From: Ichthyophis bannanicus
Taxonomy: Eukaryota; Chordata; Amphibia; Gymnophiona; Ichthyophiidae
Reading direction: 5' to 3'
Length of the DNA: 64,000 nt
Assembly (NCBI GenBank): GCA_033557465.1
Contig: CM066045.1
Span: 137,661,596 to 137,725,595 of the forward strand
Numbering within the stretch: position 1 is the first letter of the stretch; the number at the start of each line of letters is the position of its first letter. A program made the position numbers and the translations under genes. This document shows positions 1-11,084 of the stretch, piece after piece. The notes under the pieces are model-generated. The model made no database searches. It saw only the letters and a list, made by a program, of their open reading frames with translations, and had not been told where the DNA came from.

Positions 1-1720
1 GATTGAGAAAGGGAGCATGCCCAAAACATAGTTAATCTTTGGGGTGAGAGACATTTTAATGACCTCTAATCGGCCCCACCAAGAGAGATATAAGGGAGAC
101 CATGTTAAAATTTTTTGCCGAAGAAATAGGAGCAGCTCCTCCATATTCTTCTGAATCATCACATCCGCCGACGCGTTATACCACGCCCCTAAATACTTAA
201 TGCTACCCACCTCCCATTTAAAGGGAAAGTCCGCCATCTCCGCCGAGTTGGCGAGACGGTTGAGAGGAAACGCCACCGATTTGGACCAATTGATCTTGTA
301 CCCCGAAACACGGGAATACCTACCAAACAGGGCTAAAATAGACGCGATTTCCTCAGACTGCGTGAAAAGGAGCAAATCGTCTGCGTACACAGATAATTTG
401 ACTTGCAGAGGCCCAACCTGCACCCCCTTAAGTTTCGCCTGACTACGGATTGCAATGGCCAGAGGTTCTAACGCTAGATTAAATAGCAGAGGGGATAAGG
501 GACACCCCTGCCAAGTTCCCCTGTGAAGAGAGAAGGAGCGCGATAAGATACCGTTCGCATAAATACTGGCAGAGGCGCGGGAATACAGTGCCCTAACCTT
601 GTTTATGAAGTCTTCCCCAAGGCCAAACCATCGCAAAATAAAGAACATGAACGGCCATTCCAATCTGTCAAATGCTTTTTCAGCATCTAGTGACAGAGCG
701 ATATAAGGGGAATCATCCGCCGAAACCAGATCTAGCAAATTACATAGAAGACGAGCATTGTCAGATGTAGACCTCCCGGGCACAAACCCACATTGATCGG
801 GGTGTACCAGATCTCCAACTACAGTTGCTAAGCGACGCATGAGAATGCTAGCGTAGATCTTGTAGTCGGCATTCAAAAGAGAAATGGGCCTGTAGTTTGC
901 CACCAGGCTAGGGTCCCTGCCCGGCTTTTCTAATTGTGGCTTCAGAAAACCTGCCAGTAAAACTGCTCTCCTGAGCTAGCTCACTGTAATACTCCATCAA
1001 AAACGGGACAAGTTCTTTGCTAAAAACTTTATAAAATTCAGCGGGAAGACCATCAGGGCCTACCGCTTTCCCAGAAGGCATGGCCTGAATTACTGAGAGG
1101 AGCTCTTCACAAGAGAAAGGTTTTCCAAGCTCACGAGCCTGGCCCTCCTCCAAGACGAGGCGGTCAAGGCCATCTACAAAATCGGTGAATGCTGCACTAT
1201 CTACTGACGCTTCGGAGGCGTAAAGCGAGCTATAAAATTTAGCGAATTCAGCCACAATGTGTTCGTCTTTAACCAAACTCTCGCGATGGCTAGTTAGGAG
1301 AGAGGCTACTCTAGGCTTGCTCTGCTTCCCTCGTATTGTATGGGCGAGTAACCTACCAGCCTTATTCCTCTCGACATGAAACCGAGCAGTCTGTTTCAAC
1401 ATGATCTGCTCGACCTCTGAGCTCAGAAGCTCATTAAACTGAAATCTAAGCCTGTGTAACCGGAGGAGGATGCTGGGATTTGGTTGGGTCAACCATAATC
1501 GCTCGCCGGCGCGGATTTGATCTTCCAATGTGTTCAACTTAGCCGTCCGCCATTTAGACTCCCTGATTGCAAAACTAGTAATCACTGCCCGGATTGAGGC
1601 TTTAAAAGCCTCCCATCGCACCCAATTGGCGGTATCACCCCGTTTGTTCCAACAAAAAAAGGAGAAGATGGCACTCCGCATTTCTTCCTGAAACGCAAGG
1701 TCGGCCAGCCACGGTTATAT
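1..1720 (-). mobile_element. L1-type LINE, ORF2 reverse transcriptase portion (truncated by the window edge)
   Basis: On the minus strand, 1681 to 908 encodes the linker and the start of a reverse transcriptase, including the block PSGKAVGPDGLPAEFYK. From about position 940 down to base 1 a second frame stays open with no stop. It carries the fingers motif YRPISLLN, a GFVPGRST block, DAEKAFDRLEW, the QGCPLSPLLF block and the catalytic VYADDL (371-399). The two frames differ by one register near 935-940, where the first frame runs into a stop just after RKAGQG. So this is an ORF2 with one frameshift and otherwise good coding, probably quite recent. The endonuclease is absent: homology begins near 1720, as in a 5'-truncated insertion. 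L1 or the related Tx1 lineage is my reading; the exact clade would need a phylogeny. Confidence 0.85.
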
Positions 1721-1721
1721 G

Positions 1722-3357
1722 TTTGGTTTTGATTGAGCAAAATTAAAAGTAAAACAGAATTGTATATATTGTTGCAAGCATCTCATAGAGGACATGCTTA
1801 TTGTTCATAAATTACAGAAACCCAAAAGAGCTGTAACTAAGTTTTATGTGAAAGGGAGTGTTTATATTCTTAAGCTCAGTGCTAATGACTAATGACTAAG
1901 GACAGTAACACGGGAGTTGCTGAATTTTAGGATAAATTCATCTGTTTTTCTGTATTTGAATTTTATATGTTGGGGTCCAGAGGAAAAAAAAAACAGTGTA
2001 CTTTGTTTTGAAAGATTTTTTTTAAACTTCAATTTTAGGAATACAGTATATTGTAGCACTATGATATACAAATTTACTTTAGTTTACACACTTGCACATA
2101 TGTTACCAAAATACTTGTTGTAGCAGTATATTATGTAAAGGTCCAGTATACACAGAAATTATAGAATTTCGGACAGAGGCTGATCTGAAATTGCTTTGTT
2201 CACAAGCATATAGAACAAATTTGGTGGAAAGATGGAGCTTAGTTCCCAGTAAAATATGAGAATATTTGTAAAGTTATTTACACATAAAAACAATAACATT
2301 AAGTTGAAGTATCAGTCTCATGAAACGCTCAGGATAATTACTTTGCCTTGTTAAGCTCTGTACAGCACTCTCACTGAGAACAGTGTATATGATAGATTCT
2401 AGTCATACGTGAGAGAGAGACATGTGGCTGTCTTGTTAAAAACCATACTTTGTCCTATTGGGACTACCGTTATAAAAATGTTACAAAAATAATAGTTTTA
2501 TATTGTAGGGACTTTCCCTAGATTGTTTAAGACAGTTGCTATTTTTAATGAGCACATATGTCCATTTTTGAACCATACCAATTAGGTTGGAAAAAAAAGG
2601 GACACTGTTTACTCATGCTGATATACTTATGAAGAAGAATTCAAATTTATATTTTCTATATACCATTTGTTTACCACAATACTAAGTTTCTAACAATTGT
2701 CTGATGTTCTTAGCAGCCTTGCCCAAATAAGGATACATTAGTATGGTATACAAACATGAAAGGACTCTGATGGACATTAAACTGATGAAGGTTATTTAAA
2801 GTGACAAACCTGTCTAATGAACATGTAAACAAATTTTATTCAACTATGCTGTCTCCAGAATCTTTAATTCAGGAAGTCATTTAAGCCCCAACACATACTC
2901 AACAATTGGAAATAGACACCTGGAGACAGGCTAGGTGCATTTTGCACCCTGATATGCTTTGGAACATCCACACTGGCCATGTGGTACTTCCAGATGCTTT
3001 TTGCCTCATTTTGCCTTTGTATGTCCTGGCCAGTCATGCATGGGAAAAAAGAGGGATGATTTGATGACAAATTTTCACAAAAATTGGTGTAATTCTAAAA
3101 TTTGCCAAACTTTCAGAACACGTGTGTGCAACTTGTCTGATCTGTAAAGATCAGTCAAGGGCATAGTGGAGTATTTCCTACCAGCAGATGAATCTCCAGT
3201 GATGGAGAGACAAGAAGTTTATCAAACTGAGAGACACAGTTGATACCATATGAGATAGTTATGATCTTAAGTAAATATGGATGAAATTATGTTTGTCACA
3301 TTGCATTGTCTCCTTGTGAAATCTAATTTAGAATATTTAGTCTTTTCATTTAATATT
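1722..3357. other. AT-rich interval without recognisable features
   Basis: About 1.6 kb of AT-rich sequence. Short overlapping reading frames on both strands look like chance. I recognise no repeat termini, tRNA-like box or protein motif. It may be unique host sequence, or an older internal part of the ERV that follows. Confidence 0.4.
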
Positions 3358-4012
3358 GGTTGCTGCTCTTCTGAATGGGACCTGGAGCCATGTCACCAAT
3401 TGAAATCCAGAGATTCCAGCAGAGGAAATTGGCCATAATCCAGAAGGAACAGACCACCCCAAGACCTCTGAACTAAACCATACTTAAACTTCAGAGACAG
3501 GTGAAGCGCATGACGCAGTCCTGAAAAACTGCTGAGAAGCAGGCCCAAATTATCTGAAAATAAGAAGTATTAGACTGATTGGGACTTTTGGAAAATCTAC
3601 AAGCCATTTGGGCTACAGCAATTGCAATACCCACACCAGCTCAAGTTTTGCTGTAACATTTTCAAAGCTTTCTTTATCACTTTGTTGAATATTTGATGTG
3701 TTCAGTATTATTGCATGCTGTATGTCTTCCATTCTCTTAGAATGTTGCCTGCTGGTATTCCAGACTCGGAGGAGGCCTAACAGCTCTCTTTATAACTCTT
3801 TTAAGTATTGCTGTGTTTGGTATTCTTGCCTGCTGTATTTTTCCTATTTTATTAGGATGCTGTAAAAGAATGGTATTGCAAAGTACAGTACCAAAAGCTG
3901 CCCCTTGATAATCCCTCTCTGTCTCAAATGGTTATTGTTATCAATGCCCCTTAGTGGGATTACTTTCGCCCCTCCACATAAAAGAGAAAAAGGAAAAAGA
4001 AAAAGTGGAGAA
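3358..4012 (+). pseudogene. env: Endogenous retrovirus env transmembrane remnant and polypurine tract
   Basis: A decayed retroviral 3' internal region. Positions about 3791-3880 translate to a continuous hydrophobic membrane-spanning stretch with paired cysteines and a basic residue just after it, as expected for the C-terminal anchor of an envelope TM subunit. Frame breaks and stops upstream mean no long ORF survives. A purine-rich run at about 3980-4012 lies directly before the LTR and has the position and composition of a polypurine tract. No gag or pol is visible upstream, so the provirus is truncated or too diverged. Calling it gammaretrovirus-like is inference. Confidence 0.55.
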
Positions 4013-4736
4013 TGTTGGGAAATTTGACTTAAGTCTGCCTTAGGTCTGCTTATATATTGGCTTTATATGACTGCACCCTTGCCTGGTGAAACTACACAGT
4101 ATATGGATGGCACAGAAGACAAGAAGACAATACATATGTGCTATATGAGAGTATATGCTTGCCATAAGATAATAGATGCGGCCTGCTATGGAGGATTCTG
4201 GGTAACCATATTCTGGATAGAAGTATGCAGAATATTGGGGCCTAGCAAGAAAGTACAGGCCAAGCTAGGAATTCAAAGAATTCAAACTAATGAGCACAAA
4301 ACACTCTCTCTTGCCATGACGGTTTCAATTAGTGCCAAGAGAAGGAAAAATACAGGAAGGGGCAGAGGTCACATGCCATGCATAGATAAGTAGACCTAAA
4401 AGCAGATCCAGATGTATAAATGTAAAGGGATCCTCCCCTGGGGAAAAGTGTTGCAGGACGCCTGGGGCCTTGCAGACACTTAAGAACCTATGATGAATTC
4501 ACTGAAACTAATTTGAAGCAGACATTTGAGACAAGGAGAAATGTATATAAGGCAGCCATTTTAAAGGATCATTGGGCAGTGCTTTCTCCCCATACAGAGA
4601 GAAAGTGCTGTCCGCCATCTCTAGATAGGCTTTGCTGTTCTGAATGACACTATTATTTTGCTATGCTAAAATAAAAGTTTTTGTAGTTAAAGCAACTGCC
4701 GTCTAAGTAATTCTTTGATTGGTGATATTTGGGCAA
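4013..4736 (+). repeat. ERV 3' LTR
   Basis: The LTR begins with TG directly after a polypurine tract and is about 0.72 kb long. It has a TATA-like box in the TGTATATAAGGC context near 4540 and a polyadenylation signal AATAAA near 4669, in the expected order U3, R, U5. The 3' edge is placed near 4736 at a CA dinucleotide but is uncertain, because no second LTR is in the window for comparison and no target duplication could be paired. Confidence 0.6.
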
Positions 4737-4977
4737 CTGCTTGTGGGAACCAGGCCACACACCTCATTCTAAATCTCTGCCCTCAAAGAAAGGAGCCAAT
4801 CCACACTAAAATCACACTGGCTATGCCCAGTTGACCACACATTTGCACTAATAAATCCCACTCCACCAAATCAAATCCATCAGAGGGGAGTGGGACCAAG
4901 ACTGGCAGGGCCTTGGAAGAGCCCAAGCTTAGGATTTAGCTTCATGCTGCTGCCACAGACCTTGGAAGAGGTGGCAA

Positions 4978-5262
4978 TTTATTTATTTATTTTTTATACT
5001 GTGCTCTTTTAGAATCAGTGTGATTTACATGTATACTAATGGGTACTTTTTATTCCCTTATCCCTGAAGGGCTCACAATCTAAGTGTACCTGAGGCAATG
5101 GAGGGTTAAGTGCTTACCCAAGGCCACAATGAGTGGCCATGGGACTAGAGACCCCAGTCCCTCTGGCCTGAGATTGCTTGTCCCCATGTGGGAATTGAAC
5201 CCCTTGCTCTCCAGCCTGAGGTAACCTGTCCCAACCACTGAGCCACTCCTCCCTCCAATGGC
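4978..5262 (-). repeat. tRNA-derived SINE with L2-type tail (minus strand)
   Basis: Read on the minus strand, the head at about 5190-5258 has an RNA polymerase III A-box-like GTGGCTCAGTGGTTGGG and a B-box-like GGTTCAATTCC. A core follows whose plus-strand version reads GGCAATGGAGGGTTAAGTG, resembling the conserved core of MIR/CORE-type SINEs. It ends in an L2-like 3' tail of TAAATAAATAAAT type at 4978-4995. Shared tails imply mobilisation by the L2 LINEs that are common here. Related copies lie at 7270-7470 and 48,383-48,595. Confidence 0.7.
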
Positions 5263-5399
5263 CACAGTAGCGGTGATAAGGGGATGGCAGTGCCAATGCA
5301 GACCTGTCCCAGCACCTCTGTCCTCACTACTGGAACTGGAGACAGGAGGTTGCTAAAGGAGTAGGAGTTGGGAACAGAGCCCTGATATCTGGGAAAATC

Positions 5400-5956
5400 C
5401 CGAAAATTGGGGATGTTTGGTAATCCTTCCCTACCCTCTAAAAAATGCCTTAATATATTTCTGTAGGAAAATCAATTCCAACAGCTGCAGCATATTAACC
5501 CTGATGTGTGGTAACATAGCAATGGCACAACTGCACCTGTCAAACAGCCTGTCTCATCTCTTTTCCTGATAGCAGAAAACAAACATAAACACACACATAC
5601 ATGCTAAAGGGCCCGATATTGATTTGCGACTGCTATGCACCTCTAAGGCACATAGCTGTTAGTGTGGGTTTTTTCGTTTCCCAGCACTTTATAGCACTTA
5701 CCCTCGGGATGTCCGTTAATCCTCTGGGCCGAGGAATCACCTTACCTTCTCTGTCTGGAATTCCAGGGGAACAAACACATACACTCGCACATAAGTAGTA
5801 TGTAAGTTTATTCCAGCGGTTAAAAGGGCTGTCTGTCTTTTATACATTAACAAAAACATATACATACGTCATCAACCCATCCCCTGAGGCCCACCACATT
5901 TTATCAGTAACTTTGCAGATGCTAGTCGTTTCTGTGTAGAACAATCAATTTGCCTT
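5400..5956. other. Interval without recognisable features
   Basis: No motif, terminus or convincing reading frame was recognised in this roughly 550-bp stretch. Confidence 0.35.
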
Positions 5957-6004
5957 AGCACAGCACATTCCTTTCCATATAGCACAGCACATTCCTTTCC
6001 ATAT
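5957..6004. repeat. Two exact 24-bp tandem copies
   Basis: A 24-bp unit beginning AGCACAGCACATTCC occurs twice, head to tail and identical. It is a simple local duplication. Confidence 0.85.
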
Positions 6005-6107
6005 ATAGGTATATACAGAATTCCTATTTGGCCTTATGAGCCTCTCAGTCCTGCTATATACTTTAAGCTTTATTTTTCCACTATCAATAGCTGTCGCTGC
6101 TGAACTT

Positions 6108-6520
6108 TAACTCCGGATATTCAATCTGTAACCATATCCGGCCACCATAATTGAATGTCCGGGTCTGCCACAATGCATCCCAATGAGACTCATGGCACAG
6201 AAGCTAGCCGTGCAGTGGCAGTATTTAGCTGCTGTCTGGTTAGCTTCAGTGGCAAAAGTTAGGACAGCTTTTGCTACGCCTAACTTTCACTGCTGAGGGA
6301 CAACCGTAAACGACTAAATATCACCGCTCCATGGTTATCCCCAGATACCACCCCCAGAACACTCAATGCTAAGCGGTTAGCATTGGGGTGTATAATGGCA
6401 GTACTCTGGAATATTCAGTGGCACTAACCACTACGGCCACTGAATATCCAACTTAGGAGCATTTACATGGTTTACAGCACTGTTAACCATGTAATTACCT
6501 TGTAATATTGGGCCCAACAT
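6108..6520. mobile_element. MITE-like element of a GATATTCAAT family
   Basis: A GGATATTCAAT block opens the element. The later part holds ACTGAATATCC followed by a block of the form GCATTTACATGGTTTACAG...CTGT. The same order occurs at 18,722-19,140, and a shorter derivative lies at 48,060-48,195. This supports a dispersed non-autonomous family with internal inverted repeats. Exact ends and target duplications are not resolved, so no superfamily is assigned. Confidence 0.5.
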
Positions 6521-6673
6521 GTCTACACACATACAGACATATATGCAAGCATTCACACACATGCAAAAATGCATAGATAGACATGCAATCACACAAGCAG
6601 GGACATACAAATACATGCATATTCATGCAAAAACCCATAGACATACCAAATCACAATGATACATATATACACA

Positions 6674-7065
6674 CAGTGGTGTACCAAGGGTGGGGTGATA
6701 GGTGCAGCCTTCCATGGGTGCCGGCCAAGAGGGGGGTACATCCCCGCCAGGCCCACACAATAGAGCCAGTGCACAAAACCTGCCTTAATGTAGTGGGTGG
6801 CTTGCCATGCTGCCTCTGCTCCAGGTCCAGCATTTTGTTTCTCCAGGGGTGAAGCCTTGCATGAGACTTTGGTCCAGGAAGGAAAAGCCACCGGACCTGG
6901 AGCAGAGGCAGCATGACAAGCTACCCATCATGCTAAGGCAGGTCCACTGTGCTGGCACTGCTATGTGGACCAGGTGTGGCTAGTTAAACTGTGCCACAAG
7001 GAGGAAGTGCATGCTGCGAGGGGGGGCACCCACTCCTGGTGCCCACAGGGTTTGGAATGCCACTG
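6674..7065. mobile_element. hAT MITE with 8-bp target site duplication
   Basis: The element is 392 bp, starts CAGTGGTGTACCAAGGG and ends with the near-complement of CAGTGGCATTCCAAACC, a typical hAT terminal inverted repeat. Flanking 8-mers are TATACACA (6666-6673) and CATACACA (7066-7073), seven of eight matching, the duplication size diagnostic of hAT. An internal inverted repeat pairs about 6799-6831 with 6893-6925. No transposase is encoded. Confidence 0.75.
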
Positions 7066-7224
7066 CATACACATACAAAGAAACATAAAAATACAAAACA
7101 GAAATGCGTGCACATAGAAGGGTTGGAAAGAATTCCATGAGCAATGCTTTGCATGCTTTCCCCACTTGTTATATCTCACTTTTTTTCTACATCCTGGTTG
7201 TTATCACCTTTGGCCTGTTGTTAT

Positions 7225-7264
<40 letters not shown>
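7225..7264. repeat. (TAG)n microsatellite
   Basis: About 13 uninterrupted TAG trinucleotides. Confidence 0.95.
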
Positions 7265-7265
<1 letters not shown>

Positions 7266-7269
7266 AAAA

Positions 7270-7470
7270 TTAGCTCACACCTTTTCAGGAGAAGATCAAG
7301 GTGAGTTACATTCAGATTCGGGCATGTACTTCCCTACCCCCAAACAGCTCACAATCTAAGTTTGAACCTGAAGCAATGGAGGGTTAAGTGGCTTGCCCAA
7401 GGCCACAGGGAGTGCTAATGGGATTGGAACAATGGTCTTTCTGGCTGTAAACTGCTGCCCTAACGTCCAG
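7270..7470 (-). repeat. Diverged tRNA/L2 SINE copy (minus strand)
   Basis: It shares the core phrase CAATGGAGGGTTAAGTGGC and the preceding CTCACAATCTAAGTTT block with the SINE at 4978-5262. The pol III boxes are not clearly preserved. Confidence 0.55.
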
Positions 7471-8448
7471 CTGTGCACCAGCTTTGATGATGCATCTTTA
7501 TTTCTGATCATGAAACAGAAACCTGTAGTGGAGGAAGTGAGGAGTTCCAAGAGAAAGAAGAACAAGTGTGCCAGAGATTGTATGGAAGATAGTTCAATGG
7601 ATACCTTAAGAAAAATAGGAAGCTATCTTGACCAACCTGCAACTATTTTTAGGCACATTTTACATAAGCAATAGCACCTATTGGGAAGACTCCATCTGTT
7701 TTGTTGACTGTTTCTGTCTTTCGATCTGTTTGTTTGCACATGTGTCATATGGCATCATTCCCGCACAAAGCAGCAGCTTCAAGAGCCAGCAGAAGTCCCA
7801 GTCCCACCAGTGTGAAGAGTGGGGTTGAGGCCAACAGATGCTGGTGGGAGTCCCCAGATCCAGCCAGGGTGAAGAGTGGGACGGAGGCTTGAAAATGCCA
7901 GTGGGAGTCTCTGGGTCCCACTGGCGTTAAGTGTGGGGCAATTGCCTTGCTGCCTCAAAGCAGGGATGGGGCAGAGCATAAATTGAAAGGGGTGGCGCAT
8001 GGACAAAAGGGGAGGGGTTAGAAGAGAAAGGCAGGCAAAGCAAAAGGTGGGGCTAGAAGGGAGAGAGGGATAAGAGGGGCAGAGGATTGGGAACGGGTGG
8101 GGGTAAGAGAAGAGGCTGATACTTGAGAGTACATGTTCTGCCCCAAAGATTTGTGTGTGCATGTTTTTTCACTGCATTTTGTATTGTTATGCTAGTTGTA
8201 AGTAAGGGCAAGCAGCTTCTTACTTATTCTGTAATCCTTTCTCCTATAGGTTAATAGGTATATATAAACCATTCTTTGAGACCTGCCTGGCTCTATGCCT
8301 CAGTCCAAAGTACAATTTTGACCCCAGTAGCTCTTTGAGTAATCCTTTGCACTCCTCTTTTCAGTGCAAAAATCTCCACAGAAAGCAAGGCTTCACTGCC
8401 TCTTCTCCTGCTTCACCCCCCTGTTATTCCATTATCCTTTCATCACTC

Positions 8449-8535
8449 TTTATGTTTATGTTTATTAAAACCTTGGTATACCATCCTTCATTGGAGCAGC
8501 AGAGTGGTTTACAATATAAAATTAGTTAAGAAATG
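8449..8535 (-). repeat. L2-type LINE 3' end (minus strand)
   Basis: TTTATGTTTATGTTTATTAAA followed by a GGTATACC...AGTGGTTTACAAT hairpin is the reverse complement of the conserved stem-loop plus short-repeat tail also seen at 41,275-41,337 on the plus strand. It is tail sequence only. Confidence 0.6.
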
Positions 8536-8845
8536 GAAAAAAACGCCAATAATATATGCTTTTTCAACATCTATTCTCATTCGTTCAACATTCCCCACTT
8601 ATTTCAACATATCATCCATCTATTAAGCCTTCATCTTCCATCATCCACCCAGCAAATTTCACAGCCCACCATATCAGCAATAGTCAAGTTAGAACAGGTG
8701 ATTCAGGCAGACTGAGCCTGCTGCATGTTGAATCTGAACAGTACACCTCTTCACTGCAACATCTGCAGTAAATGCTTTAATTTTACTTATTGTAGTAAAC
8801 TGTTGGTAAGAGACTGGGTCCTTTCCTTGGATATTGAAGTGGTTT

Positions 8846-8959
8846 AACTACCTGTGGAACATTGTATATACAGTCTTCATCCTGATCTTTCTAAAGCCAA
8901 TTCCTGTCTGAAATTGGCTGCAACTTGGTTCCACACAAACTCATTGAAACTCAACCCCA
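8846..8959 (+). pseudogene. L2-type reverse transcriptase fragment
   Basis: A translated stretch near 8877-8955 contains DLSKANSCLKLAATWF followed by NSLKLNP. This matches the segment downstream of the catalytic YADD in L2/CR1-group reverse transcriptases, where a cysteine-leucine helix precedes the N-x-LKLN motif. The fragment is cut at 8960 by the half-L1 element. Confidence 0.6.
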
Positions 8960-8961
8960 GG

Positions 8962-9457
8962 GAGAGTGTTCGGAGGTGGAGTGGAGGTGTGTTGAGCCGT
9001 TTCGGGCTCGGACGGAGCTGTGGTCACGCCTGTGAAGCCGAAAAGAAAGCCCTGAGATAATCGGGCAGGCACGCCCGGGACACCCTGCTGCTGGGAGGTC
9101 CTGATTGGAGTTGAAGAGCTGTGCTTCCTCTCTTTTGGCGGAGAGTGTTCGGAGGTGGAGTGGAGGTGTGTTGAGCCGTTTCGGGCTCGGACGGAGCTGT
9201 GGTCACGCCTGTGAAGCCGAAAAGAAAGCCCTGAGATAATCGGGCAGGCACGCCCGGGACACCCTGCTGCTGGGAGGTCCTGATTGGAGTTAAAGAGCTG
9301 TGCTTCCTCTCTTTTGGCGGAGAGTGTTCGGAGGTGGAGTGGAGGTGTGTTGAGCCGTTTCGGGCTCGGACGGAGCTGTGGTCACGCCTGTGAAGCCAAA
9401 AAGAAAGCCCTGAGATAATCGGGCAGGCACGCCCGGGACACCCTGCTGCTGGGAGGA
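8962..9457 (+). promoter_or_regulatory. Tandem 179-bp 5' UTR monomers of the half-L1 element
   Basis: GAGAGTGTTCGG starts at 8962, 9141 and 9320, giving an exact 179-bp period. The third unit is partial and loses homology near 9457. Units are almost identical and GC-rich. Position upstream of ORF1 and tandem monomer structure resemble promoter monomers of some L1 lineages. Promoter activity is inference. Confidence 0.75.
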
Positions 9458-9723
9458 CCTGCCTGCTATAAAGTTCTTGCTTTTTCCACGACCGCGGAAC
9501 GCGATCGAGGGGCTTTGTCTGAAGGGGCGTGTCTAAAGGGGCAGGTACTGCCCCTTAGACGCCCCTTCGACGCTATTGAAGACGCTGCTTCATTCAGGCT
9601 AGTTGGAGAGCAGAGACTGTGTGTCTGGACTTCCTGGCCATTCGATGTATTCCGTGCAGTGAGGTTATGTGCAAGTTGCTTATTACTTTATTGCTTTAAT
9701 TTAAGTTTTGAAGCTTTTACAGC

Positions 9724-10671
9724 ATGGGTAAATGTAAGGCTAAGGCAGATTCCAAGTCCCAGGGGACCGGTACCGGGAGTGTTAAACCGGTTGGTCCCAT
9801 GGATAGGCACGTGGTTCCTCTGCCTCTGGCGCAATCCTCTCCCGACGGGGTTTCCTTAAGCCCCGGGGGGAGATCTCCTCCTTCCTGTCCTCGTTCTGCT
9901 GCTCCGTTAGTATCCAGGGTTTCCTTTGATTTTCCTGAAGTAAGATCTCCTATAGTTTTGCCTATTCCAATATCTGGTATAGAGTTAGCTGCCTCTTCGG
10001 AGGCGCAGGAACTATCCCCTGAGGCAGATGTCACCCTTAAAGATGTTTTAAAGGCAGTTAAGATTATTGATCAGAAAGTATCCTCTAAATTGAATTCTTT
10101 GTCTACTTTTACCCAGGAGACTGCAATAGCATTGCAGCAACTGGATGATAAAGTAACTTTGTTGGATACTGCTGTTACCAAAATGGAGTCCCAAGTTCCT
10201 ATCTTGCAATTAGCTAATGTTTCCGCTATTAAGGATTCTTTGTCGCTCCATGCTAAGATGGAAGCTTTGGAGAACTCCTCACGTCGCTGTAATTTAAGAT
10301 TTTTAAATTTTCCGCAATCTTCTTTGCTTTCCCCCACTATTTTGTTGGAAAAATATCTCAAGGAAGTTTTGGCAATATCTGAATCGATAGAAGTTTCCCA
10401 GATTTATTACGTACCTTCTACATCTAAAAGGGTGAACACTGCTGAAGGTGGGCTAGATGAGATTGTTCCTACCATTGCAAATCTTACAGCATTTATTGAA
10501 GATTCTTCTGATACAATTACTTTGAGGTCCACTTTGTTAGTCTCCTTTTCAAATGTCTTAGTTAAACAACGTATCCTGAAATCATATTTCAAAGCTAAGG
10601 CGGCTAAATTTTGTGGACAGGTTATCTATGTGTTTCCAGATGTGGCCCATGCTACTCAGTTGCGCAGGTGA
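9724..10671 (+). CDS. L1-type ORF1 protein (RNA-binding chaperone-like)
   Basis: An intact 315-codon ORF. The first ~95 residues are basic, then serine- and proline-rich and probably disordered. Residues about 100-165 form a heptad-like leucine/isoleucine helix suited to trimerising coiled-coil formation. It then enters the RRM-like region with the signature RRCNLRFLNFP, the classic start of the L1 ORF1 RRM, followed by a C-terminal part rich in LVSF and YF motifs. In the L1 family this protein coats the element RNA and is needed for retrotransposition. The ATG at 9724 is the first in frame after the monomer region. ORF2 is missing downstream, so only trans-complementation could mobilise it. 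Confidence 0.8.
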   Translation: MGKCKAKADSKSQGTGTGSVKPVGPMDRHVVPLPLAQSSPDGVSLSPGGRSPPSCPRSAAPLVSRVSFDFPEVRSPIVLPIPISGIELAASSEAQELSPEADVTLKDVLKAVKIIDQKVSSKLNSLSTFTQETAIALQQLDDKVTLLDTAVTKMESQVPILQLANVSAIKDSLSLHAKMEALENSSRRCNLRFLNFPQSSLLSPTILLEKYLKEVLAISESIEVSQIYYVPSTSKRVNTAEGGLDEIVPTIANLTAFIEDSSDTITLRSTLLVSFSNVLVKQRILKSYFKAKAAKFCGQVIYVFPDVAHATQLRR

Positions 10672-11084
10672 CAATTTCTTGCATTGAAACCTCGTGTTTT
10701 GGCCCTAGGGGCCACTTTCTTTTTGAGATTTCCATGCAAATGTGTTATTGGTCTCGAGGAAAATTCCTATATATTTACAGATATTACACATCTGGGAAAA
10801 TTTTTGCAGGACAGACAGGTTGTAGTTGGAGGTGGCTCCGGTAATTAAGATATCACCTTTTATTTTGTGGCCCTAGTAGAATAGGGTTTGGTTTCCTTGC
10901 TTGTGTTATCCTTATTAATTTTGATATGCTCTCTCTTGATGTGGACTTTATCACTTGTTTGTTTCTTGTTTATTTTGTGAAAGGTTCCTTATATTGTTTT
11001 GCCTTGATTGACCTGTTTATGTATATTGATCATGTATTATGATTAAAATCAATAAAAAAAAAGAAAAGAAACCCCACAAAACCA

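Larger units (their letters stand above)
8960..11069 (+). mobile_element. L1-type retrotransposon carrying ORF1 only (half-L1 architecture)
   Basis: The order is 5' tandem monomers (8962-9457), a GC-rich leader, ORF1 (9724-10,671), a ~370-bp 3' UTR and a poly(A)-like tail after AATAAA near 11,051. No ORF2 endonuclease or reverse transcriptase lies between ORF1 and the tail. A 7-bp direct repeat AACCCCA flanks it at 8953-8959 and 11,070-11,076, consistent with insertion of this already shortened unit. The layout matches HAL1-type elements described from mammals, which keep ORF1 and borrow L1 ORF2 in trans. A private deletion in one L1 copy is the alternative. Confidence 0.65.

Noticed and set aside
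7779..8162. 127-codon minus-strand ORF
   Set aside because: Low-complexity Pro/Ser/Leu composition from a purine-rich plus strand with degenerate ~60-bp repeats; no motif.
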